Assembly (NCBI GenBank): GCA_027574665.1
Contig: CM050652.1
Coordinates: forward strand, 5,684,589 to 5,748,588
Reading direction: 5' to 3'
DNA: 64,000 nt
Source: Rhynochetos jubatus
Lineage: Eukaryota > Chordata > Aves > Eurypygiformes > Rhynochetidae
The notes under the pieces were generated by a model, which had not been told where the DNA came from, ran no database searches, and worked only from the letters and a program-made list of their open reading frames with translations. Of the stretch, positions 1 through 12,600 are shown one piece after another. A program made the translations under genes and the position numbers. Position 1 is the stretch's first letter, and every line of letters starts with the position of its first letter.

Positions 1-585
1 CAATCTTGATGTCACCGATTAGCTCACTCGTGTTGGTGACCAACAGGTCCAGTATCACATTCCCTCTGGTAGGGCTGCCTCTTACCTGGCTTAAGAAGTT
101 ATCCTTGATGCACTCCAGGAGTCTGCTGGATTACCTACAACTCACTGTACTACTTTTCCAGCACATGTTGGGGTGGTTGAAGTGCCAGAGCAGGACAAGA
201 GCCTGCAAACGTGCCACCTTCTGTAGCTGGAATATGAAGGCTTCATCAATAGACTCCCCTTGATGAGGCAGCCTGTAGTAGACACCAACCACAAGGTTCC
301 TTTTGTTGCCTCTGTCCCTAATTCCTATAAGCTTTCAACCTGTTCATGGCTATTCTTCAGAGACAGCTCTTCACACTATCCATTTCTTGATGTAGAGTGC
401 AACACCTCTGCCCATCCTTCCTCACTTATCCTTTCTGAACAGCCTGTAGCTATCGATGGTCACACTCCAGGCATGGGATCCATCCCACCAAGTTTCAGTA
501 ATGGCAACCATGTAATAGATTTCTAGCAGCACGGTGGCTTCCAACTCCTCATTAGCATAGCTTTCTACCTGGGCTTATACAGCCC
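1..585 (-). mobile_element. CR1 LINE fragment, ORF2 endonuclease domain
   Basis: Read on the minus strand, this encodes parts of the apurinic-type endonuclease domain of a chicken-repeat-1 (CR1) non-LTR retrotransposon. Near 450-510 the reverse strand reads AITETWWDGSHAWS, which carries the catalytic-glutamate motif of this endonuclease family. Further along, in shifted frames, come VVGVYYR, FNHPNMCWK, LLECIKDNFLSQV and a PTRG...ILDLLVTN end motif near coordinate 60. Several frameshifts and stops break the frame, so the copy is dead. The element continues past the left edge, where the reverse-transcriptase part should follow. The 5' limit near 585 is a truncation, the usual state of CR1 copies. 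The two short plus-strand open frames here are antisense shadows. Confidence 0.85.
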
Positions 586-802
586 ATCTTGCTAAAACAA
601 GGCTAAATGAGATAGATACATTTGCACTGTACAAGGTAGATGTAACAGAAAGGACAATCCTGAAGCCCACTGATTTTGAAGGAAGCAAAACTGATCCCAA
701 CTGTTCACATACATCCCTGCATCTTGAATTCTCATTGACTGGTGTTGTGGGTAACTCAGTGAGGCAATGCCTTACATGGTTGTAAAATAAAACAAACACA
801 GT

Positions 803-836
<34 letters not shown>

Positions 837-3800
837 AATCCAAGAGATGCTAAGAAGTTAATAGTCCAGATTTCTTTATGTTTCACTTTTCCCATATCTT
901 AAAAGGGGAACAATGACTCTTATCTATATAAAGAACTTGGAAACATTTATCTAGAAAATTCTGGATAACAGCTAGATACCATTTTCATAATGAAAAATTA
1001 TATGAGCCTAAAATTTCTTAAAAATGTCATTTAACACAGTATATTCAAATTTAAAAAACTTAAAACAGCACTAAGGATCACGCTTTGCAAAATAAAGTAA
1101 CTTCAAGTAACTAAAGGCTTGATACACAAATTCAGATGGATGCTCAAAACCTCAGTGACCATCACATTTTGGTTCAGAAATACATGCAGAGCCTGCTCTT
1201 CTCTGGAACTGTAGTTGAGGTTTGACTGAAATGCTTTATACCTGACAAATGAAGTGAATCCCTTTTTTTCCCTAATAGATCCTCCTTTTTTGGGGGGTGG
1301 TGGTGAAGGGATGGGGTGTGAGTGCTGCACATTTTAAACTTTTAGTTAATTTTCCAACAGGGAGAAGGTGAAATTCATAGCATCCCAGCACCTCTATGAC
1401 TTTCTGAATTTTTTGTGGGTTTTTTTTTGTTTTTTTTTTATTTTCCCCTTACTATATTGTCAAATAGTTTAATCTATTTTTCACATTCCAGTGCTCTGTG
1501 ATGGCTGATCCAAACTGCACTTTAGAATACTTTTGCCATGGATACCAACAGTTCTCAAATAAAGCATTCTCAGGCTCCCAGCTCACAATGAAAATATAGG
1601 TAAGCTTCTTTCAAGTGCAGTCAAGTTTTCAAATGACTGAACATCCTGGCTTACACAGAAAACAACATCTAATTCTAGTGGAGCAATCCTTCTATGTGAT
1701 TTTAGACATATAAATAAATAATAAGGGAAACCGAGAAACGAAAATCTTGGACAGTGATCTAGCAATTAGGTTGACATGAGCATAGAGGAGAACTGTGCAA
1801 TAGAAAAGCTGATCAGCAGACATAAAAAGCTAGCAAGGTGTCAATAGATCATGCAATAACAGTATTTTTGTGCTGACCCACATGTTACCCAACATAGAGA
1901 ACATTATTTTAAAGAAAATCAGTTAGAACAGTTATAAGTTCAAACTTCCTCCTTATATGGCTTAGGTGTCACATAAAGATGTGAGTTTCTCTGAGCTGCA
2001 CATACCTTTAATAGATTTGCTATATTTTTTTTAGATTTCTAGTTTAAAATTTTTAGGGTTCTTCTGATAAAAAGAAAAACAAAACCAAAAAACATTCTTG
2101 TCTAAATTTTACGCATGCAAAAATGTTCTCAAGAAGCCAGGGTGGGGGGGTGGTGGTGGTGGAATTATTTCCCCTTTCCTACACACAGACAAGTATCAAA
2201 CTCTGGTTTCCGGTAGCTTTAACTACTTTCATGGATATAGCAGTACATAAGAAAATCTTCCCATCCCTTAATTATAGTTGGTATCCATGTAGCAGAAATA
2301 TCAGATTCAACTTCCTCATTCTCATTCTTTTTTGGATGTGGGAGAAACATAGGTAGGAGTTACCAGTTTTAACATTAAATGTATACATTTGCATTATCTG
2401 TCTAAATAGCATCTATAGTGCATAGACAAAAGTAAGAATTTATGGGTAAGAATTTATTGATTTGTCTTATCCTAGAGTTCTGAAGTAGACCAGTTGAATA
2501 TTGGTCTAACTGTATGAACAGTAAAATTTGGTTGTCTCAGTCCCAAACACCTAAATAATAGACAGCTGATGCTACACGATTTCAGTTCCTCTCATGAGTG
2601 ACCTAACCCTGAAGCTACAGTGGGATGTCATGTTATCTTTGGACCAAACTGAATCTAGTATGTCCCAAAGGTTTTTTTCTATTTGAAGTTGTCATATCCC
2701 CATAAAGGAAATTTTAGTTTTGATGAATTAGCACTTCCCACCATAACTTTTTCTTTTATTCAACCAAAAAATTTTTGCTTAACTCTTCCCTCAAATCTGA
2801 AAACACGAGTGATATGCCCTTAATGAACTCCCCAGCTCCAGTGCATCTTATACACTCTGATTTTGTGAATTACTATATTCTGTTTAATTGTGTGGAGGAT
2901 GGCATGGTCCTATATCTAGATGTTAATGAAGAACATTCAGATATAGATACAATTTTATTAGGGTGGGTTACATATTTTACTTCCCTGATTACAAATCTTA
3001 TTTGTAGCAAATATATATATTTACAGAAATGTCCTTTTTACCTTTAAAAAATCAACCTTTAACAAAAAAATAAATGTTTTCATTTTAACTATTACTGAAA
3101 GGTTTTGGTTACTAGTTTCTGTAAGCAGAAAACCTCACATCCTTAAATAACTGAAAACTTCCAGCAAAGTAGAAATATTTAAAAAAACCCCTAACTCTTA
3201 CATTGTAGTTATTTTTACGTCTTCTGAATTTCATTTGCAACTAATTTAGATTAAGACTAAAAATACTGGTAACACTTTGTAAGATCTTCCAAGGCTTGAT
3301 AATACTCCGAAATTCTGTGGACATGTCCACATTTTCCATTTTTTAAAACAGAAATAAACTGAATTCAAATTAAACTTCAAAATTACTGCAGGAGGGAGAC
3401 TAAACTCTAAGGGAATTAATGTGAGTCATCCACAGTTTAAAAATTAGATAGAATGTAAGAAATGGGCCTTTACCTCACAAGGAACCAAACTAGATTCAAA
3501 GAATAATCCATGACCACCAGGTAGTGGAGCATCTGATATTCAAATTATGTCCAAATAATTTCTGTTTTGTTTGTTTTTCCATAGGCCAAATAGGTAAATC
3601 ACATTCTTATTTAGATACTGAAGAAGAAGAAAAAAAAAAAAGGTTTAGAAGGGAAGCAAAATCCAAGTAAACACAACATAGTGTTAGATAATCCCCATAG
3701 ATATGCTAAAGCTTTTCAGATTCATGAACAATAGAATTTTGTAACAATTCTTCATTTGCATTGTATAAACTGCAATCTTTGCTTTGTTGGCAGAAACACT

Positions 3801-5544
3801 TTGTATTCATGAACTGTGTTTAGTTTAGTACTACTTAGAATTTCCTTTTCACTCCAAATGCCAATAGAATAGAAAGACAAAGTAGTGATATTAGGCTAAC
3901 ATAACGCACAAGCTCTTGTTTTGATTACTCATCTGTCTGCTAACCATTATGTTTGCCCACCCAACTACTTTCTGCCTGTTTCACTTTGTACAGTCTTGTG
4001 GAGCAGCCAAAACAGCCAGTGATATTTCAAAACGGCTCATAGTGTTGATACAGGAAAAGGAAAGCTTATGTATAAAAGAACAGCAGTGTATTTGAGAGGG
4101 GAGAGGCAGACAGTTATAGTTGCAATTCTCATTCATAATGGCTTTTAAGGGGTAGAATAAAAGCTCATGTCTATAACAGGTTTGAGAAACTGTAAACCCA
4201 TTTTCCAGTTTCATGTGGGCTGATGGCCAGATTTTTAAACTCACATCCTGTCAGGTTTGGAGCAGATGTTTAAGTGTATTATTACCATATTTGAAACTCT
4301 GACATTAATTTCTCCTTTGAAAGTATGACGTAAATGTTTGTAAGGTAAAAACTCTCACTCTCTTTAGTAGGCTCAGTATTTTCACACTGAAATTTTCTAA
4401 CTTGAGTGCCCCAATTTAACTATCAAATTTCATAAATCAGATAATTAAATAATCTGGTATATTTGAAGATACTGAACAAGTCTTGCTGACTTGTCTAAAA
4501 ACAGTCCCCTGAGCAAGCACTTCACACAGGGAAGTAAGAGCCATTCAAGGAGCTGCATCTTCTAACAAACAGTGGGTGTACTTCAAAATCTGAATGGTAC
4601 AGGAAAGTAACAGTGAAACTGTGGCAGTAAGACTCAAATGAACTCATACTAGAGCTGAGTGTGAAGCTCAAGTATTTCTGCAAGGAACCTATTTATTATT
4701 AATTTGTTGGTATTTAAAACACTCTTGTGACAACCTGTTTTGATCAGATACATTTATTTGAATGCTCTGCATTTCTAAGAAGTACATTGGTAAGACTGTC
4801 TGGTGTTACTCTTTCCTTACTTGAAATGTATATTCCACTGAAGAGCACAGAGATGTTACAGATAATGCTAAGCAGTGAAGAGCTGATTATTTCTGCTAAT
4901 AGAAACAACTCATTCAACATGAAAGCTTTGTTTTGTGGAGGTTCTTAATAAATTTTTTTAAAATTAAATTTAAATTACTATTCATATAGATACTATTCAT
5001 GTCCCTTTTTTTTTTTTTAATTCTTTGCCAAAGTCAGTTCAATTATAGAAGAATTTAAAGTTGATCTTTCTTGGCAAATAAATTCTTTGTTAAACAAGTG
5101 TTGGCTCATTCCTGTCCTGCTTAGAAACTGCCTTCCATCATCTACTTTAAACACATTTTAATTCAACTCCAGATAATCAATTTATTCCTCTAAAATTTAG
5201 AGTATTGAAAGTATTAAGATGGATGATTTAGTAATGCTCACATATGTCACCTCAAAAGAGTTGAGCTGTATTCAAGTCAGATGTATACTTATGTCATGAA
5301 AAAAAACACCATCCGTTTCATGTAAGTCTGTGAAAGAGAATACTTAATGAACATAATGACTTGGAAAATTGTCTACAAATCTTTTGAGTCCATTATAAGT
5401 AATGTTATGTCAAAGGTGATTGCTAGCTGTAAGGAGGAAAAGTAACAAATAACAGGGGTGGTAAGATGGTGTTTTGTGAAATGTTTTTCATACATAGACT
5501 TCAAAATTCTCTGCAGAAGATTACAAGTAACATCGACTGGTTTT
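586..5544. other. Non-coding stretch, AT-rich, no gene recognised
   Basis: No exon, RNA gene or recognisable transposon was found. It holds simple tracts: a CA run merging into 24 A at 803-838, T-rich DNA at 1420-1444, a G/TGG tract at 2139-2162, and GAA plus poly-A at 3621-3642. The open frames are short and show no domain. The 106-codon minus frame at 575-895 owes its length to the CA/poly-A tract. Confidence 0.6.
803..838. repeat. (CA)n followed by poly-A (24 A)
   Basis: Six CA units run into an uninterrupted block of 24 A. It is a microsatellite-type tract. CR1 elements do not end in poly-A, so it need not mark a retroposed tail, and no processed gene copy was recognised upstream. Confidence 0.9.
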
Positions 5545-5625
5545 TAGATACAATTTCCAGGAGCAGTAACTTGATTAAAGTCACGCAGCAAGTTGAGTGT
5601 AGAGTTGTCAATAAATCTGAAATAA
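5545..5625 (-). mobile_element. MIR/CORE-type SINE fragment (worn)
   Basis: The stretch around AAAGTCACGCAGCAAGTTGAG matches, with many changes, the reverse complement of the MIR core (the familiar AAGGTCACACAGCAAGT block), followed by a decayed GGGATTCGAACCC-like part. MIR-type tRNA-derived SINEs are ancient and survive in birds as scattered fragments. Divergence is high and the limits are approximate. Confidence 0.42.
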
Positions 5626-6087
5626 TAGAATTGAGAATTGAGGTGATAGAAAACCTCTGGTCTGATAAAGAAAGCAGGAGTGGTTTGGGGTTTTGTGTGT
5701 GTGTACTCTCCTTTGATTTCTGGCTTTTAAGCCTTTAGGCTTAAATTTTTTTAAGGTTTCCCTTCCTCCACTCTAGCCATGAGGCCTCCATGCTGGCTTT
5801 CAAGGCAAAGTTATTCTCATGTACTTACATTCTTCCAAGAATTTGGACATAATAGCACTGGTAGAAGATTGGTCTCTCAGACCTCACACTTGAGGTTATA
5901 ATACCAGATTTCAACTTGTCTAACAATCCCGTTTCAGATCTACAGTGAAGATAACATTGTAGGTGTGATTAGTCAATAGAACCAAAAAGATTGTGATGCT
6001 TTTGCAAACCTGGATATTTTATAATGTGTCAATAGATAACATTTTTCTTAAACTTCAGCAGGCATACCCTGATCCTATTGCCCATGA

Positions 6088-6240
6088 GGATAATAAAGTT
6101 GTTAGGGCACCTTTACAACCATCTTGCATGTTCATTATTCATTTAACATCACAACTACCCATTTCCCCCCTATAGAAGGTAAGTTCCTCTTGGAAAAATG
6201 CTGAGGTGTAGACTGGGTGACATACAGAAGTCTTTGCTAT
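6088..6240 (-). mobile_element. MIR/CORE-type SINE fragment (worn)
   Basis: On the plus strand, a GGCACCTTTACAA block, an ACATCACAACTACCCATTT block and a GAAAAATGCTGAGGTGTAGACTGGGTGACATACAG block occur in the order expected for a reverse-oriented MIR-like SINE (tail, core, tRNA side). The usual CCCATTTTACAGATG centre is largely lost. The order of several matched blocks is the main support. It lies about 460 bp from the 5545-5625 piece in the same orientation but repeats the same part of the consensus, so it is a separate insertion. Confidence 0.45.
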
Positions 6241-9200
6241 TGTGTGACCCCCTGACACTCAGTAATGAAACCAGTCTTTGTTGTTTGTATAAAAGGAACA
6301 TTCAATTTTCAGGAAAATGTCAGTAAGATTATTTTTCTTTTCTTCTCTTTTAATTTTTTTTTTTCATTTTATTTTGCTGGGGTTTTTATCATTGTTTAGG
6401 TCCAATGTGTATTTCAGGAGCTGTGTTTTTAGGTAAGAATGAACAATTCTTAAAATTATACACTGAAGTTCTGACATTTTTTCTTATCTTTTGAATAATT
6501 TTGCATGTAGATAGGAATGAGGGGGAAAAAAGTAAAGGAAATACAAGTAAATAATAAAAATATCTCTCTGGTAGACATAAACTTATATTTTGCATATGCA
6601 GAACGCTAACCTATGTGCACTTTCAGGCTAAGGAATGCATCCTGGTAGCTCACAGAGGAAATCGCAAATGCATGGGATCTGCATTAAGGCTACATTCACA
6701 CACAACACCAAAACAAACCCAGCTGCACAAGATGCACATGGAGTTATGAAAATGGAATTAATCCTTAGTGGCAGTGGAGGCTCTGGACTGATTTCCAGTG
6801 GCTTCTGAGCCATCTTTTGTGATCAGTCATGGTGATTAGAGCTTGCTCAAATTAGTGATTCTTTAGCGTGATTGCTGAAGTGAGAACATAGAGGGGAGAG
6901 GACTAGTAAAACTTATGTGCTGTTTGGTTCTGTTGCTATTTCTTATTAAAGAAAAATATGAAACCTATCACTGCACTGCAAAAACTCCACGTTGTTATTA
7001 CTTTAGAAATGAAAGCAAAATAAAACCTAGATTCACCATGGTTCGTGAGTAAAGGCAGTCTCCCAGCTGAAAGAAGCAGTGAGTTCAAATTTCCGTCAGA
7101 CAGATGAAGCAAACAGTTCAGATCTCCTGGATGAATGTCCACTATGGTGTATATTATCCACTTGTGGAAAGATTCTACCCTTTTTGACAGCATCAATGGG
7201 TGGTGTCCTACTATGTGTAAATTAAATATTCATTAGCACTGAAACTGAAAAACAGTGCCCCACTTCCAGAGTATACATCCTGATTACCCTAATAAGGACC
7301 AATTCTCTTTGTCTCAAAAGACTTCTAAGCATTTAATGCAAAGTAGAACAGCACTAGCGGGAAGAAGTGAGGAAGAATGACTTCAGAACATCCTTGTGTC
7401 AGGTTCATTCTTCTGAGAAGTCAGATACCTGCATTCTAGACTATTTTCCATGGGAATAGAAATATTTTAAGAAAATGGAGCAATGTCAAGAGGATACTTT
7501 GAGTGTATCTCTCCTTAGAACAGATTTTTACATAATACCTGTTGGATAAGCTCATTGAAGTGCCTCCAGATGCCTGACCACAAGACACCACTGGACAAAT
7601 TAATACTATTTAAAAAAAAAAAAAAAAAGCACCCTGTCGTCACACTTGAATACGAAAAGAGTTTCAGGATGTTCAAGACTCTGTTTTTCGAGGAAAGGAA
7701 AGGTTTTATGTGTAAAGCAAAATCACTGGAACTAATTATTGTAACACCAGTTATATTTATCAGATATTGTTTAGAAAGTCCCTTTGCTGGTACACGAAGA
7801 CATGAGGAATGGAATCCTGGTCTCCCTTAAAATCTAACTTCAGAAAACTAGGCACTTTTACAGCTTGTCTTAGCTGACCGCTCTTAGCAATGACATGAAG
7901 TGAGGCCTTTCCTTGCCTGTCTCCCTTGATTACTCAGAGCTGAGACTGTTAGACTAGATGCTGGGGCTGACAAATCCCTGTATCCTGGATGAATCCAGGA
8001 AATGTACACTTCTGAATCCCACAGACACTAACATGTCCACAGGGTTTCATCCAAACATACTACTCATCTTTCATTCCAGGAGAACCTATTCAAACCTGAC
8101 TGGAACACCACTTTTCACTCAGACACACACACTTTGGAAATCTGTCCAGTCCCTACAGATTTCTGCTACTTTGGGCAGTTTCCTCCTGCTGACCAAAGAT
8201 CTTCCTGTCTAACATTTACTTAGCAACCCTACTTATCTGAAGTTCAGTGCAACAAAAGCTGGCTCAGAATAAATACTTAAACTGAAACAGATGAAGACAT
8301 GCTGTTTCTTGCAGTGAATTGTGTGCAAAGAGGGGATTATGCAAGGTGGACAGAGTAGCCAAAAGAAAACAGAACAAAGAATAATGGTTATTGCTGGGGA
8401 AAAAAACCACAACAAAAACAAACAAACAAACCCCCTGATGCCTTAAGAGTTGAGTAAGGGAGTAAATATACTGTCAAAGGTGAAAGTATGTTTCCCAGCT
8501 CATCTTAATGACACCCAAGAGCAAAAATATAGATGTGTTCATTATTTAATTTAATTTCATGTAAAGCTTGGCCACTGCTTTAGTTCTTGTGAGAAGTATC
8601 ACATTAGTTGCAAAAGATTATAGACCTTAAATTATGTGCATACATGTGTTTCTGAGAAGAAATGGATTTAAAGTTGTGTGTAAGTGGATGGTAAACCAGG
8701 ACCTGGTAGACAGCATATAGGAACTTCCTACTTAGTTCTCTGCATTTTAGGTAATAATCCAGTGCATTTACAGTATGACCCTGAATCACTGGAATCAAAG
8801 CGAATGTGACTGGTAACTGCAGTTTACACGGAAACCGTCCACTAAGGGTCGATTAAAAGTTGTTCAAGTCACAAAACTCATGTTAACACCAAGCTTCAAG
8901 CTGACAGCAAATTAATTAAGAAAATACCCTGGTATTTCAATGCATTTCACAGAGAGACAATCACCGAAGAACTCATGCACTCATCACACATTCAGATTAT
9001 CAGCAACACAGAAAGTTGTGTGGTGCTCTGTGTTGATGTGAAGTACACATCACAGATATAAGTTAGCAGTACAAATCTCTGCTACACATGTACAAACGCT
9101 GTCATTTGTATCGTCACCTCATATCATCTTACTGTGTCTTGCTAGTTTGGATCAAGTAAGTAAGATTGAGTAATGTTATTTCCTTTTGGACAGGGAAGGT

Positions 9201-9597
9201 AGACTCCATGCAAGACATCTTATCATAGTTTTATAACTTTTAACTAATTATTACCACAAACCTGGGTGCCTCAGACTTCTATTGACACTCATTTCAGAGG
9301 AAAAAGACATATTTCAATCCTGTGCGGCACTAAATTTCAGAATTATCTACTGCAAGCTTGAAATGTTTTTCTATCTTTTCCTCTTACATATTTTCTGACA
9401 AAGTTTTTATATCCTGTAGAAGTTTCTTTTTCTACCTTGCTTGATCTTCTCTAAATGCTTTCCACCAGCAGCAACGTGTTTATTAAGTGACACTCATTGT
9501 GAGAGAAATTTCTTCCTTGGACTTAAAAGGAAATTTGGTGAACCATGGTGAAACCACTCAAGATGTATTGTTAAAGTGCATGGAGGGTTGTCTAAAA
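6241..9597. other. Non-coding stretch, no gene recognised
   Basis: Mostly unique AT-rich DNA. It includes a 17-A run at 7612-7628 and a (CAAA)n tract at 8411-8430. A 10-of-11-bp inverted repeat lies at 9001-9011 and 9028-9038. Open frames are under 95 codons and without recognisable domains. Confidence 0.6.
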
Positions 9598-9690
9598 AAT
9601 CATGGAAAAGCTATCCCTATGCTTTATATATGAGGTCATCTAGACTGACCTCACCAAAGCCTCCAAAAACTATGGTATGGAAGGTATTAT
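9598..9690 (-). mobile_element. Possible ancient CR1/L3-like 3' tail
   Basis: GAGGTCATCTAGACTGACCTC followed by a stretch ending in ACTATGG resembles the reverse complement of the 3' end of ancient amniote CR1/L3-like LINEs (the GGTCATCTAGTCTGACCTCCTGTATAA-type block). Only about 60-90 bases are alignable by eye, so the call is tentative. Confidence 0.33.
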
Positions 9691-12600
9691 GTCACAGCTC
9701 ATGGGGTTTTCAGGCAAGAAACATGCTTTACAGTTGGAAACATGATTTACAGTTTTGTTCTAGCTTTGCACCTTTAATACTGTTTTTGATTTAGACAACC
9801 AGACACACGTCACACATTTACGTGACACAGACGTGGATGTGGAAATTATTTTACCTTCTAACCCAGCCAGAGCTAGGAACTACAGTGGGAATTCAAACAA
9901 CAGTGTTACAAGTCCTGTTGTTGTCTTTACATGTGTACACACCCACAAACACTGTATTGCCCCCTGCACCCCCTCCCCCGCAATGTAATGAATGTGTAGA
10001 ATGGGCATATGTGTGACATAGGTTTCATCCTCAGACACGCCCCTCCCCCCAGAAATGCTTACAGTTTTTTTCATGTTTATTGTTGAAATATCAGCATTGT
10101 AGAAGATTACGAGGTCATTACAGCACCTAAGAAATGCTACTCTTCACCCCTAAATGCCTGAATAATTTCTGAAGCTCAAGGTAGAATTAGCTGCAAATTT
10201 GGGCCAGGATTCTCCAAGAGATCAAACTGACATTTAATTGAAAGCTACTGGCACAGCACAAATTATAGGCATGCTGCTCTAGATGTTACTCTTCTGCTGT
10301 ATAATTATTTAAAGTAAATTTGACGGTACTTATTGTTTAACCATTGTCAGGCTAGTCAGAGCTACCTAGAGATCTAGGGAGAGAAATGGCATACTCTGAA
10401 TTTAATATCACTCAGATTTATATTGGTTTTCTCCTGGCCTCACAAATAATAAGGAAACACTGCTGAGAAAGAGCAAGATGTTAAAAAAAAAAACCAAACC
10501 AAACCCTCCCTGCTGTAGCTGTATACAGATATTTTCACAGGATTTTGGGCACTAACTCTCATCTTCCAGTGAGAAGACGGGAAGGAGTAAGTGGGAAATA
10601 GGCAGGAAATCCAATTCTATTCTTTGTTTTCCTTTGCTCCAAGAATTAGTTGATTCTCTGACTTTCCCTACGCTAATACGCACAGATGACTTCACAATTC
10701 GGTGTTCTCAATATAGGAATTAACATCCTCTAAATCAAGATGTGGTTCCTACTAAATGTATCATTCCCTCCTATATTTCTCCTGCAATTTGAGAGATGCA
10801 TCACAAAGCCATTATAAAAACTCTGATGGAAAAAAATGATTTTATAATGTTCTTACTAAACTACCCACAATGCCTTAATATGCCTTGTGGCTAAGATCAT
10901 CTTCTTTTCTTCCAGAGTTTAAAAAATCCATTAGGTTTCTATCACAAAATATTGGAAAAGTTGAATTTGTTGGTACAATTGTGCCCTATATTATACCACA
11001 TATGGATCCTAAAATGAGAGAAATCATGGATAAATGAGATTAAAAAAAAAAAAAAGGTAAATCATTTCTATTTTAATAAATTTGTTCTTGCACATCTTTT
11101 CTATTAAACAAGATATTTTAGAACTGGGTATATTGGTAGCATATTGGAATAAGAGAATCCTCAACTCATAGCCTGTATGTTTAATCAAGCTAAGTCACAC
11201 ACCTTCATGCAGTGAATCGTGAGCTGGTAATTTGGGATCTTTTACAGCTACTGGAGCTGTTTTATTTAGTAAAGACATTTCTATTTCAACTCTTAAGTGT
11301 AAAATGAGATCTGTACCACTTCATGATATCTTGAAAGAAGAGGAGGGGGATCCAGGCTCTGCCATCAAGCTGGAGTTCATAATACAAAATAATGTGGTGA
11401 ACAGAAGTAAGGAAGAAAGAGTAGGAGATGATTGCCTGAGAGAGGAAAAGTTTAAGATGCATACACAATATATTAGTTTCAGCAGGAATGTCGTACACCA
11501 CACCTGACTAAGAAAGGAGCTAAAAGCAAACTAAAAATGTACGCTTTTCCTACGACCTCAGAAACCTTAGAAATCACAATATCACAGAGAAACACATCAT
11601 TATACTCCCGTAAAAGTCTGAAAAGCTCCTGAATGCCAAATCCCAGCATGAATTACATATTTGTTGAGCAAATAAACATCAGTCCTTACTAAGACAGTTG
11701 GGTGTGGACAGAGGACAGCAGAAGTGTCAGAGAACTGCCATGATTTCAGCTAGTCTATTCTGCCCCTTAGAACAGGTGTTAAATCAGGAAAAGCCACCCA
11801 GGCTACACAGGGAGAAGTGGGAGAGACCTGCAATACCCACACTAGAAGTGGGCAAACACCACTGATTTGTGTTTACCCTCAATTACCCCACTGCTGTGGA
11901 GACAAGCAGGATATTTATGAGAGTGCCTACCCAGGCCATTACTGCTGTGTGTGGAGCCTGTGACAACCCGTAATGGAGATGTGAGGTGAATGCAAAGAGA
12001 TGCTCTGTAATGAAAAAGGGATTGGTTTCTGTTAAGCCTCTGTCAGCAGCAGTCTTGAAAATATTAAAAGAAATAATGAAATATAATTAAAATATAATTT
12101 TCTTCTAATGAAACAAAATTAAACGCTAAGCTGGCACTGCTGTGTAGGAAAATAAAGCGTAGAAATATCAGCACCAGGATGGCTTAGTGCTTAAGGGAGG
12201 AACAGGGTCACTCATTAAACTCAGTCATGCCGCTCACCTCCAGAGTCCCAGGAAGGATGCAGAGGTGAGAGGATGAACCTACCACAGTGAGGAGAGGATT
12301 TCAAGTGCAGAGCACAGGGCTGGATGCCCACCAGCTCCAGCTTTCTGCTTCAGCTTTCCTACCGACCTTTCTCCTCTCTCCCTTTCCATCCTATATCTGC
12401 CTAGAGTGTATAGACTGCTGGATAAGTCCATCAGACTTTGTGTAGCTCTTGGCTCCACAGATATTCACAGAAGTCAGAGAAATGTAATTTCTGCAAGGAT
12501 TTGGAGAATGCGATATCCTTTAAGAATTAACAACAATGAGCAGAGCAATCATGGTGGATCACTTATGTCCTTACACTGTGAAGAGCTGAGATGCTCCAGT

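Noticed and set aside
575-895. 106-codon minus-strand open frame with a run of F and a VCV repeat
   Set aside because: Its length depends on the CA/poly-A tract at 803-838; the residues are low-complexity and no domain is visible.
7612-7628. Poly-A runs (also 815-838, 11042-11055, 43543-43555, 54376-54392) as tails of processed pseudogenes
   Set aside because: No coding or RNA-gene sequence was recognised upstream of any, and no flanking target duplications were seen; treated as simple repeats.
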